This document shows positions 33,530 through 41,011 of a stretch of 64,000 bases of DNA, in pieces. Every line of letters starts with the position of its first letter. Within the stretch, counting starts at the first letter, position 1. Under the pieces are notes generated by a model. It saw only the letters and a list, made by a program, of their open reading frames with translations, was not told the origin of the DNA and did no database searches. The DNA is from DB1 sp049323655 (GTDB lineage: Bacteria; Desulfobacterota; Desulfobulbia; Desulfobulbales; SURF-16). The position numbers and the translations under genes are program-made. The DNA lies in the NCBI GenBank assembly GCA_049323655.1, contig JBMONO010000018.1, forward strand, positions 31,111-95,110, written 5' to 3'.

Positions 33530-33548
33530 GTCAATGTGCTATATTGAC
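33530..33548. promoter_or_regulatory. Palindrome upstream of cooS (weak operator candidate)
   Basis: GTCAAT (33530-33535) and ATTGAC (33543-33548) are perfect arms with a 7-base spacer, 28 bases before the cooS start codon. CRP/FNR-family regulators of CO or redox genes bind related sequences, but the spacing does not fit the CooA site, and the right arm coincides with the edge of repeat A copy 5, so this may be chance. Confidence 0.2.
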
Positions 33549-33679
33549 AAACCCGTAAAAAGTCTTTTTTCACCACAGAGCGCAGAGGGAATGCAGAGAA
33601 AAAATCTTTAATTACAACTCATTACCTCTGTATGCTCTGCGGTCTCTGTGGTTAATTTTCACTTTTTACGAGACCATCA
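33545..33679 (-). repeat. Repeat A, copy 5 (reverse)
   Basis: About 135 bases from TGACAAACCCGTAAAAAGTC to CTTTTTACGAGACCATCA. The outer arms are almost perfectly complementary. It sits between cooS and a small gene; the TCA at its end is the complement of that gene's TGA stop. Confidence 0.9.
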
Positions 33680-33871
33680 TATTATTTCATCGTCAAAGTC
33701 TTCCGGCATCATCTCCGTCGCCAGATTGAAGAAGACGCCGAGGGATTCGCAGAGGTTTCTGACGATCTGACTGTGCTGAAGTTTCTCCTCGACTGTCTTG
33801 GCCTTGGCCATGGCCATGAAGGCGGATTCGAGTTCCTGGGACAGGCTGTTGATGATTTTTTCCGGATCCAT
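33677..33871 (-). CDS. Small acidic helical protein, unknown function
   Basis: This 64-residue protein is preceded by an AAGGAGACG site. It is helical and acidic (an ESAFMAMAKAKTVEEKLQHS stretch in the middle and an EDFDDEII tail), with no Cys and no membrane segment. Its stop codon falls on the edge of repeat A copy 5, so the repeat may have defined its present C-terminus. It could be co-transcribed with cooS on the same strand, separated by the repeat. The family is unknown. Confidence 0.6.
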   Translation of the reverse strand: MDPEKIINSLSQELESAFMAMAKAKTVEEKLQHSQIVRNLCESLGVFFNLATEMMPEDFDDEII

Positions 33872-34112
33872 GTCGTCTCCTTAGCTTGGGAATTTTTTTG
33901 TGAAAGGTGGTGGGTGGTGCGAAAGAAGACCGGGGAAAACAGGGCAATCTGCCGCAAATATCTGTGCTATACCTCAAATCCAAAAGGGGCTGCAACCAAA
34001 AAGGGGGAGATGTCTTTTTTCTCCATCATGTGCCGGAAAATTCCTTTTTCCCTCAAGGAGATATGATAAGATAAGGGGAAAAACGATCAATGCCGAGGTG
34101 CCTGCGGACAAC

Positions 34113-36749
34113 ATGACGATTGCCCTGCGTTTTCGTTCCATACGTGCAAAACTGATTCAGCTGGTGCTGCTTGCGGTGCTGCCGGCCCTGCTCATCCTCC
34201 TCTACGCCGGCCTGGAGCAGCGCCGCCGGGACATTGATGCCGCCACCGCCGATGTCATGCTGCTGACCCATTCCATGGCCGAGGTGCAGCGCGAGTTTGC
34301 CGCCTCGACCCGCCGTCTGCTCCTTACCCTGGCCAACACGCCGGCCATCCGGGCGCTGGATGCCGAGGCCGCCCGGTCGTTGCTGGGCAACGTCATGGAG
34401 GAAAATCCCGAGTATATCGGGATAGCGCTGACCGACGTCCAGGGGCGGGTGGTGGCCTCGAACCGGCTGCCGACCGGGATGAATCTGGCGGATCGGAAAT
34501 ATTTTCGTGACATCCTGGCTACCAGAGTTTTTACTGCCGGCGAGTACATGCTGGCGCGCGGCGGCGCCAAGGAACCCTCTTTCCCCTTTGCCTGCCCTGT
34601 CTTTGACGAGAACAAACGGCTTATCGGCGTCCTGGTCGTGGTCGTCGGCCTGGAACGTTTGACGACCTTTTCCGATGTATCCCATCTGCCGGACCGCTCC
34701 TTCCTGGCCGTCAGCGATCATCAAGGTATTCGCCTTTTCTATTATCCTCCCAATCCGGTAAAAAATCCCCTTGGGCAGCCGATCATGGCTGAAAATTTCG
34801 AACAGGCCCGTAATGCCGCTGGTCCCGGTTTTTTCACCAGCCACGGCTCCGACGGGGTGCGGCGCATCTTCGCCTTTGAGCCGATCCGTCTTGCCGCTGC
34901 CGCCGCTCCGTATATGTACGTCTGGGCCGCGGTGCCGGAGGATCGGGTGCTGCAGCCGGCCAATCGGGCGTTGATCGGCAACCTGCTCGCCATGCTGCTG
35001 GTGACGGTTCTGGCCCTGCTCATCGCCCGATTGGTGGGACGGCGGGCCTTGATCGAACCGATCAACCGGCTGGGTCGGGCGACCGAGGAGCTGGCCCGCG
35101 GCAATCTGACCGTTCGCAGCGACCTTACCGACGGCGCAGAGGAACTTGTTGGCCTGGCCCGCTCCTTTGACAACATGGCTGCTGCCCTGGCGACCGGGCA
35201 GCGGCTGCTGCGCGAACGGGAGGAACACCTGCAGGAGGCGCAGCGTATTGCCCATATCGGCAGTTGGGAATGGGATGCGGCCAGCGATATCGCCATCTGT
35301 TCCCGCGAGATGTGCCATCTGCTGGAAATTGATCCTGCCACCCCCTTGGTTCCCCTTGCGGAACTGGATCGCTGCTTTGCGCCGGAGGAGACCGTGCGCT
35401 ACCGTGCTGCCATGACAGAGGGGATGCGCAGCGGTGAACCGTATGAGATTGAGCTTGCGCGCACCCGGGCGGACGGCAGCACCAGCTGGCTGCAGGCCCG
35501 CGGCGAGGTGCGGCGTGACGAGAGCGGCACTGTCAACGGGCTGCGCGGCACGGCCCTTGACATCACCGAGCGCCGGCTGGCGGAACAGGAGCAGGCGCGG
35601 TTGCAGGCCCAGTTGAACCAGGCGCGCCAGATCGAGGCGATCGGTCGGCTGGCCGGCGGGGTGGCCCATGATTTCAACAACATGCTGGCGGTGATCCTCG
35701 GCCATATCGAGATGGCCCTGGACAAGCTCTCCCCGACCGACCCGATGCGTGACGATCTGCAGATGGTCTTCACCGCGGCCCGGCGTTCCGCGGATCTGAC
35801 CAGGCAACTGCTCGCCTTTGCCCGCAAGCAGATGGTGGCGCCCAGGGTCCTTGATCTCAATGCGACGGTGGCTGCCATGCTGACCATGCTGCGCCGTCTC
35901 ATCGGTGAGAATGTCACCCTCGTCTGGCAACCTGGGCCGCATCTCTGGCCGGTCCGGATCGATCCGGTCCAGATCGATCAGCTGTTGGCCAATCTCTGCA
36001 TCAACGGCCGGGACGCCATTGGCGGAAAAATCGGCAGGATGACCATTGCCACGGAAAACGTGACCATTGACCAGCACTTCTGCGAGCGGTATTCTGATGC
36101 CGAGCCAGGGGATTACGTCATGATCGCGGTAACTGATGATGGGCGCGGTATGGACAATGCGACCATGGCCAACATCTTCGAACCCTTTTTCAGCACCAAG
36201 GAATTCGGTCAGGGCAACGGACTGGGGCTGGCCACCACCTATGGCGTCGTTCGTCAGAACAACGGCTTCATCACGGTGGAGAGCGAGGTGGGCAGGGGTA
36301 CGACCTTCCGCATCCATCTGCCCCGTTGCGGCGATCAGGCCGATGAGGGTGTACCGGCAGCGGGCGACGTGCCCGGCGGACTGGGGGAGACGATCCTCTT
36401 TGTTGAGGACGAGCCGTCGGTCATGGAATTCGGCAAACGGCTGCTTGCCCATCTCGGTTACAGGGTGCTGGCCGCCGGCCGCCCGGGAGAGGCCATAACC
36501 CTCGCCGAGAAGCACCGCAACGCCATCGACCTGCTGATCACCGACGTTGTCATGCCGGAAATGAACGGCCGGGAGTTGGTGGAACGGGTGCAGGCGGTTG
36601 TCCCGCGCATCCAATATGTGTTCATGTCCGGCTACCCGGCCGATGTCATCGGCGACCGTGGCCCCGACGGGCAGGGTGGCAATTTCCTGCAGAAACCATT
36701 CTCCCGGCAGGAGTTGGCGCGCTGTGTGCGCCAGGCATTGGCGCGCTAA
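34113..36749 (+). CDS. Cache-domain sensor histidine kinase with C-terminal receiver
   Basis: The 878 residues contain a first membrane helix (about 15-32), a periplasmic double-Cache sensor (to about 290, with YIGIALTDVQGRVVAS and DRKYFRDIL typical of the domain), a second helix and HAMP (about 300-360). A PAS domain follows (about 380-495), then HisKA of the AHDFNN type with H519, HATPase_c with FEPFFSTK, and a receiver with D811 (LLITDVVM). I chose the start at 34113 because it places the membrane helix correctly; upstream in-frame sequence lacks features. dCache sensors usually bind amino acids, amines or organic acids. No partner regulator is adjacent. Confidence 0.92.
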   Translation: MTIALRFRSIRAKLIQLVLLAVLPALLILLYAGLEQRRRDIDAATADVMLLTHSMAEVQREFAASTRRLLLTLANTPAIRALDAEAARSLLGNVMEENPEYIGIALTDVQGRVVASNRLPTGMNLADRKYFRDILATRVFTAGEYMLARGGAKEPSFPFACPVFDENKRLIGVLVVVVGLERLTTFSDVSHLPDRSFLAVSDHQGIRLFYYPPNPVKNPLGQPIMAENFEQARNAAGPGFFTSHGSDGVRRIFAFEPIRLAAAAAPYMYVWAAVPEDRVLQPANRALIGNLLAMLLVTVLALLIARLVGRRALIEPINRLGRATEELARGNLTVRSDLTDGAEELVGLARSFDNMAAALATGQRLLREREEHLQEAQRIAHIGSWEWDAASDIAICSREMCHLLEIDPATPLVPLAELDRCFAPEETVRYRAAMTEGMRSGEPYEIELARTRADGSTSWLQARGEVRRDESGTVNGLRGTALDITERRLAEQEQARLQAQLNQARQIEAIGRLAGGVAHDFNNMLAVILGHIEMALDKLSPTDPMRDDLQMVFTAARRSADLTRQLLAFARKQMVAPRVLDLNATVAAMLTMLRRLIGENVTLVWQPGPHLWPVRIDPVQIDQLLANLCINGRDAIGGKIGRMTIATENVTIDQHFCERYSDAEPGDYVMIAVTDDGRGMDNATMANIFEPFFSTKEFGQGNGLGLATTYGVVRQNNGFITVESEVGRGTTFRIHLPRCGDQADEGVPAAGDVPGGLGETILFVEDEPSVMEFGKRLLAHLGYRVLAAGRPGEAITLAEKHRNAIDLLITDVVMPEMNGRELVERVQAVVPRIQYVFMSGYPADVIGDRGPDGQGGNFLQKPFSRQELARCVRQALAR

Positions 36750-36885
36750 TGGGTGTCCTGATAGAAAATGAGCTGTTCGCGGTACAGGGGGTTGCCGCCG
36801 GCTTGTTTCGGCTCTGAAAGAGCAAGGCCATTCCGTTCACCGCTGTGGGCGCACGACCACGGCACAATCGTAAAAGGAAACAAGT

Positions 36886-37527
36886 ATGTTCAATCCGGAA
36901 AAATTGTTGGGCAGTCTACTGAAGGGGGGTGTCGGCAAAGGCGGCATCTCCGGTAACATGAAGGCCACCGTTGGCCTCGGTTTGCTGGGCGTGGCCCTGG
37001 AGGCGATGGATCATTATAGCAAAAAATCTTCATCGCCGTCGCCTCCGCCCGCCGCACCGCCCGGCATGGCCGGACCTGTACCGCCTCCTCCGGCACCGGG
37101 CATGGCCCCGCCTCCCCCGCCCCGGCCTGCGTCGATTCCGGCGGCGCCGCCGCCTGCCCCTGCCGCGGAGCGGACAGGCGATGCGGTTCTGCTCATCCGT
37201 GCCATGATCGCTGCGGCCAACGCCGACGGCGTCATCGATGCCGAGGAACGTCAGCGGATTCTGGAACGCTTTCGCGGTGCCGACCTCAGTCCGGAGGAGC
37301 AGAATTTCCTCGCCGGTGAACTGCTCAGTCCCGCCACCATCGACAGCCTGCTTGCCGACGTCCGTTCAGCCGAGACGGCCCGCCAGCTCTACGCCGTTTC
37401 CCTGCTGGCGATCACCGTTGACACCGAGGCGGAGCGCCTCTATCTGCGGACCCTCGCCGACCGGCTTGGGCTGTCGGCTGGCGAGCGTGATGATATCCAT
37501 GCCCGGCTCGGCATGAGTGGCCTGTGA
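36886..37527 (+). CDS. DUF533/TerB-like protein with proline-rich linker
   Basis: This 213-residue protein opens with a Gly-rich amphipathic segment (LLGSLLKGGVGKGG, residues 6-20) typical of YebE/DUF533 proteins. Residues 48-92 are a Pro/Ala-rich linker. The C-terminal helical domain (about 97-210) contains MIAAANADGVIDAEER and LYLRTLADRLGL, matching the TerB-like fold. The family is membrane-associated in enterobacteria with unknown function. It is followed by the AIM24-type gene 86 bases later on the same strand, and the two are plausibly an operon. Confidence 0.8.
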   Translation: MFNPEKLLGSLLKGGVGKGGISGNMKATVGLGLLGVALEAMDHYSKKSSSPSPPPAAPPGMAGPVPPPPAPGMAPPPPPRPASIPAAPPPAPAAERTGDAVLLIRAMIAAANADGVIDAEERQRILERFRGADLSPEEQNFLAGELLSPATIDSLLADVRSAETARQLYAVSLLAITVDTEAERLYLRTLADRLGLSAGERDDIHARLGMSGL

Positions 37528-37613
37528 ATGGCATGCACCAATGAAACGAGAATCTTCTCCGCTATGAAAAAAGATATGTTGCGGGTAGAGAACAGCTAAA
37601 AAGGAGCGACAAC

Positions 37614-38615
37614 ATGTACCAGTGGTATCTGAGTTATGACGGGAAACAGATGGGGCCGATGAGTCAGGAACAGGCCGAGGTCCAGGCCCGGGCCAATGCC
37701 AACGGTTTTGCCTGGCGGGAAGGGTTCGCGGAATGGCTGCCCATCAGTCAGGTTGCTGAACTGAACCGACCGGCCGCCCCGGTTGGCGGCGCGCCTCCGC
37801 CGCCGGGGCCGGGCCGGCGGGTGGACGAGATCGATTTCAAGGTCTTTGGCGCGGAGATGCAATTCGTCGAGATTGAGCTTGATCCCGGGGAGAGCGTCGT
37901 TGCCGAGGCCGGGGCGATGATGTACAAGGACAGCTTCATCCAGATGAATACCATTTTCGGTGACGGCTCGGCCGGCAGCGGCGGGGGCGGCTTCATGGAC
38001 AAGCTGCTCGGCGCCGGCAAGCGGATTCTCACCGGTGAGAGCCTGTTCATGACCGTCTTTACCCATGCCGGCCAGGGTAAGGGCCATGTCGCCTTTGGCG
38101 CGCCCTATCCGGGCAATATTATTCCCGTTGATCTCAAGAGCATCGGCGGCTGCCTCATCTGCCAGAAGGACAGCTTCCTCTGCGCCGCCAAGGGAGTGGC
38201 GATCGGCATCTATCTTCAGCGCAAGATCCTCACCGGTCTGTTCGGCGGCGAGGGCTTTATCATGCAGAAACTGGAGGGTGACGGCATGGCCTTTGTCCAT
38301 GCCGGCGGCACCATCGTCGAACGGGAGTTGCAATCTGGCGAGATCCTCCATGTCGATACCGGCTGCGTTGTCGCCTTTGAAAAGAATGTCGGGTTCGATA
38401 TCCAGCAGGCCGGCGGCATCAAGACCGCCCTGTTCGGCGGCGAAGGGCTCTTTTTCGCCACCTTGCAGGGGCCGGGCCGGATCTGGTTGCAGTCGCTGCC
38501 CTTTTCCCGGCTGGCGGGTCGTATGCTTCAGGCCGCTCCCCAACGCGGTGGGAGCAGGGAGGAAGGCTCGGTGCTCGGCGGGCTCGGCGGCTTTCTCGCC
38601 GGCGACAACAATTGA
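37614..38615 (+). CDS. GYF_2 domain fused to AIM24/TIGR00266-type protein
   Basis: The protein has 333 residues. Residues 1-50 are a GYF_2-type domain (WYLSYDGKQMGPMS...EWLPI). After a Pro-rich linker, residues 70-300 form the AIM24-like beta-helix domain with the LDPGESVVAEAGAMMYKD motif, GFIMQKLEGDGMAFVHAGG and LHVDTGCVVAFE. The C-terminal tail is Gly-rich. AIM24 proteins are widespread and poorly understood; a role in membrane or protein assembly is guessed from the mitochondrial relative. Its TGA stop coincides with the first bases of repeat A copy 6. Confidence 0.85.
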   Translation: MYQWYLSYDGKQMGPMSQEQAEVQARANANGFAWREGFAEWLPISQVAELNRPAAPVGGAPPPPGPGRRVDEIDFKVFGAEMQFVEIELDPGESVVAEAGAMMYKDSFIQMNTIFGDGSAGSGGGGFMDKLLGAGKRILTGESLFMTVFTHAGQGKGHVAFGAPYPGNIIPVDLKSIGGCLICQKDSFLCAAKGVAIGIYLQRKILTGLFGGEGFIMQKLEGDGMAFVHAGGTIVERELQSGEILHVDTGCVVAFEKNVGFDIQQAGGIKTALFGGEGLFFATLQGPGRIWLQSLPFSRLAGRMLQAAPQRGGSREEGSVLGGLGGFLAGDNN

Positions 38616-38747
38616 TGGTCGCGTAAAAAGTGAAAATTAACCACAGAGACCACAGAGCGCACAGAGATAACTAATTGTAATTAAATATGTTTTCTCTGCG
38701 CTCTCAGTGCGCTCTGTGGTAATAAAAGACTTTTTACGGGTTTGTCA
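38613..38747 (+). repeat. Repeat A, copy 6 (forward)
   Basis: About 135 bases from TGATGGTCGCGTAAAAAG to TTTTTACGGGTTTGTCA. The leading TGA is the stop codon of the GYF-AIM24 gene. The inner arm is written CCACAGAGACCACAGAGCGC, with the CAGAG unit repeated three times at about 9-10 base spacing. Confidence 0.9.
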
Positions 38748-38779
38748 ACAATTGAGCTGATCATTCCCTCTCACCAGCC

Positions 38780-38817
38780 GCCAACGTCCGCATGGGCCCC
38801 TCCGTGCGGACGTTGGC
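38780..38817. terminator. Perfect 13-bp hairpin between convergent genes
   Basis: GCCAACGTCCGCA and TGCGGACGTTGGC enclose a 12-base loop. Rightward, a T-rich stretch (TTTTTGTTTTTT) lies about 20 bases beyond the stem rather than directly after it; leftward no T-run follows. It sits three bases from the end of the broken MFS gene and downstream of the AIM24 gene, so it is best read as a shared but weak terminator. Confidence 0.5.
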
Positions 38818-38820
38818 CGT

Positions 38821-39411
38821 TTATGAATGCTCCGTTTTTGTTTTTTCCTTCTCTTTTGTCTGGTGTTGATCCCGGAAGAAATAGGTCATCAGGTTGAAGG
38901 TGGCGCCGGCAATGGGTTAGATGTGGGTGATCCGGAAGATGAGATCGCGGCTGCGGACCTTTTCCACCTCGCGGACCTCGTGGAACCAGCGCAGCATGAA
39001 TGCCGCCGTGAGGAGACGGAGCAGGCCGGAGATGACGAAGACGAGCACCAGCGAGTGGGGAATGTTGAGAGGGCCGAGGGAGAGGGTGGCCGGCAGGTGA
39101 CTGGCGGTCATTCCGCCGGCCAGAGAACCGGCCAGCACGAAGGCGCTGTTGACCACCCCCCGGTAGGCGACGCAGCGGGCGCGTTTCGGCGGTGAGCAGG
39201 CATCGTAGATGAAGTTGGCTGAGGCGAGATTGAAGCCGGCCCAGACAAAGCCCGCCACCACCTGGATGGCGCAGAGGTAGGCGAGATGGCTGGAAAAGAA
39301 CCAGCAGATCGGCACGATGCCGATGCCCCAGCTGCAGATATTGAGAATCTTCTTGTTGCCGAAACGGTCACTGATGTCGCCCCAGTGGCGGAAGGCGGAA
39401 GCTGGTGAGAG
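38821..39411 (-). pseudogene. Broken MFS transporter (C-terminal part only, with internal stop)
   Basis: The frame from 39411 reads SAFRHWGDISDRFGNKKI, the MFS loop motif between helices, followed by five to six membrane helices typical of the C-terminal half. A TAA at 38917-38919 interrupts it, but the same frame continues with PIAGATFNLMTYFF, a sensible C-terminus, to a second TAA at 38821. The N-terminal half is missing: a TGA lies directly upstream in frame, and the adjoining sequence belongs to another gene in another frame. Both a deletion at the 5' side and a nonsense mutation mark it as dead. Confidence 0.75.
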
Positions 39412-39446
39412 TCATCGTCCGTCCATCTGTCTGATGCCTTTGGCAT

Positions 39447-39809
39447 CTACCAGGGGACGATGACCTTTCTGCCGTTCTGCATGGCGGCCCGCACCTTCTC
39501 CATGTGGCGGAGGGCGGCGATCTCCCGTTCAATGTCCGCGGGGCGGGCGGCAAGGGCATCGGCCAGCTCGGACAGCGACATGCCGCCGTTTTGTCTGATC
39601 TGTTGCAGGATCCGCTGTTGAAGCCCCCCGTGGTCGATGGTGTCGCCGCTGTCCCTGGCAATGGTGGCGCTGCGCACCGCCCATGGATCACAGGTTCTGG
39701 CCGGGGAGAGGGCGTCCATGTAACAGTCGTCGCACAAGCGCCGGCCATGCCAGATCCGTTCCTCGCCGGCGGCGATGTCCACCCCGCAGTTTTTTCCTTC
39801 ACATTGCAT
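39447..39809 (-). CDS. Hypothetical protein with N-terminal Cys cluster and helix-turn-helix-like tail
   Basis: This 120-residue protein starts at 39809 after a GGAAGG site. Residues 3-40 hold paired cysteines (QCEGKNC, RLCDDCYMD, RTCDPW), which suggests a zinc ribbon. Residues 60-110 are helical with a winged-helix look (LQQRILQQIRQNGGMSLSEL, REIAALRHMEKV), so a DNA- or RNA-binding role is possible (inference). Upstream in-frame sequence to 39980 is open only because repeat B is open in this frame, so I did not use it. It abuts the broken MFS gene. Confidence 0.65.
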   Translation of the reverse strand: MQCEGKNCGVDIAAGEERIWHGRRLCDDCYMDALSPARTCDPWAVRSATIARDSGDTIDHGGLQQRILQQIRQNGGMSLSELADALAARPADIEREIAALRHMEKVRAAMQNGRKVIVPW

Positions 39810-39830
39810 GGCTGTTTTCCCTTCCTTTGT

Positions 39831-39933
39831 TTGCCGGAATAGTAAAAAGCCACGATTCCGACGAGCGGTGTATTGTAGCTCGTTGTTTTCTCGTTCCCGC
39901 CCGCCGTGGTTTGCGGGTTTTTGCGGGACCATC
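39831..39933 (+). repeat. Repeat B, copy 3
   Basis: About 100 bases from CCGGAATAGTAAAAAGCC to TTTTTGCGGGACCATC. The opening hairpin is slightly decayed (CCGGAATAGT against ACGATTCCGAC). It is followed nine bases later by repeat A copy 7 in the opposite order to the pairs at 2104 and 46793. Confidence 0.85.
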
Positions 39934-39941
39934 TTTGTTTG

Positions 39942-40072
39942 ATGAAATCGCAAAAGGTCTTTTTTGACCACAGAGGGCACAGAGGGAACAGGAAAAATAT
40001 ATTGAATTACAATTAGTTATCTCTGTGCGCTCTGCGGTCTCTGTGGTTGATTTTCAGCTTACGAGACCATCT
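39942..40072 (-). repeat. Repeat A, copy 7 (reverse), providing a gene's stop codon
   Basis: About 130 bases from ATGAAATCGCAAAAGGTC to CTTACGAGACCATC. The outer arms are more diverged than in other copies. Its right end encodes the last three residues and the TAA stop of the methyltransferase gene that begins at 40709. Confidence 0.85.
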
Positions 40073-40709
40073 TGTTTTCAGATTCCATTTTTTGTGCAGT
40101 GAGCAGAAAGATCGGATATCGCCGTTCATCGCCTGCCGCATCGTGTTTGACAATGACATGGGCCGGGTGGATCATCGGCATGGTAAAGCCGGATGACGCG
40201 GCCAGTGCGACCAGTTCCGCCGGGACAAAACCGAGGTGCTCCACTCCGGTCATGTCGCTGTGGAAGGAGCCGTCTTCCTTCTCGAGATCGGCCAGGGCGA
40301 TGAAGCCGCCGGGCGCGAGCAGTTTGTGGCAGGTGCTGAGCAGGGCCAAGGTGTCCTTGATGTGATGGAGGGTCATGCTGCTGTAGATCAGTTCAAATGT
40401 GCCGGGGGCGAGCGGGGCATAGGCCAGGTCGGCCGGCAGGGGTTCGATGTTGTCGATCTGCAGATCACGGATCTTGCCTTTCAGTTCGTCGAGCATGCCG
40501 GTGGAGGTGTCGGTGGCGACGATGCGTCCGACCAGGGGCGAGAGGGAGATGGTGACGAGCCCGGTGCCGCAACCGATCTCCAGGACGTTCATGGCCCGGT
40601 GCAGCGGTACCGCGGCCCTGATGGCATGCACCACCTTTTCCGCCAGCAGCAGGCGCAGCGGTTTTTTGTCCCAGTCCGCTGCCGCCTTGTCGAAGAGTTG
40701 GGTGCTCAT
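40059..40709 (-). CDS. Class I SAM-dependent methyltransferase
   Basis: The Rossmann core of this 216-residue protein has motif I VLEIGCGTGLVTISL near residue 42, the acidic second-strand end VATDTS near 66, motif IV FELIYSSMTLHHIKD near 108, and post-motif GGFIALADLE near 135. It resembles UbiE/type 11 methyltransferases acting on small molecules; the substrate is unknown. The start at 40709 follows an AAGGAGAAG site. The C-terminal Met-Val-Ser and the TAA stop come from the edge of repeat A copy 7, so the ancestral protein probably ended differently. Confidence 0.87.
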   Translation of the reverse strand: MSTQLFDKAAADWDKKPLRLLLAEKVVHAIRAAVPLHRAMNVLEIGCGTGLVTISLSPLVGRIVATDTSTGMLDELKGKIRDLQIDNIEPLPADLAYAPLAPGTFELIYSSMTLHHIKDTLALLSTCHKLLAPGGFIALADLEKEDGSFHSDMTGVEHLGFVPAELVALAASSGFTMPMIHPAHVIVKHDAAGDERRYPIFLLTAQKMESENKMVS

Positions 40710-40821
40710 GTCTTCTCCTTGTGATGATCCCGTCGGTTTTGCTCCCTTGCCGCAGGCCGCGGCCTTCCGGCGCCGGTCATCCATCATAGTAGCCGCCATT
40801 TGGCGCCGAGACAAGGACAAT

Positions 40822-40853
40822 AAAAAAAACCACCCTGGCCGAAGACAGGGTGG
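40822..40853 (-). terminator. Intrinsic terminator downstream of the exported Asp-rich protein
   Basis: On the minus strand CCACCCTG pairs with CAGGGTGG around an 8-base loop, followed by eight T. It lies 160 bases past the stop of the gene ending at 41012. The intervening 40854-41011 holds a long-range inverted repeat (AGGGGCCGT and ACGGCCCCT) but no gene. Confidence 0.85.
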
Positions 40854-41011
40854 TGGAGTGAAGAGAAGATAATCCGGCCGGATTGCCGACCGCGGGGAAA
40901 ACCGTGAGTAGGGGCCGTTAACAAAGAACCGTTACATTTTCATCTCTTTATCTTTACGGCCCCTTATGACGTTCACGAATTAAGAATCTTATAGTTCGTA
41001 TTTACAACGGT

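Noticed and set aside
34053..36614. Very long minus-strand open frame (853 codons) opposite the sensor kinase
   Set aside because: It is the antisense shadow of a well-supported kinase gene. High GC third positions keep the complementary frame open; the product is rich in His, Gly, Arg and Gln with no recognisable domain. Similar shadows lie opposite prfC, the kinases at 12.5 and 58.8 kb, cooS and the radical SAM gene.
39108..39446. 112-codon minus-strand frame overlapping the MFS remnant
   Set aside because: It is in a different frame from the MFS homology, low-complexity Ser/Ala/Pro-rich, and arises from the junction of two genes.
40910..40967. Long-range inverted repeat AGGGGCCGT/ACGGCCCCT as a riboswitch
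   Set aside because: It lies downstream of a minus-strand gene and before its terminator, in a 3' region, and shows no conserved riboswitch motif.
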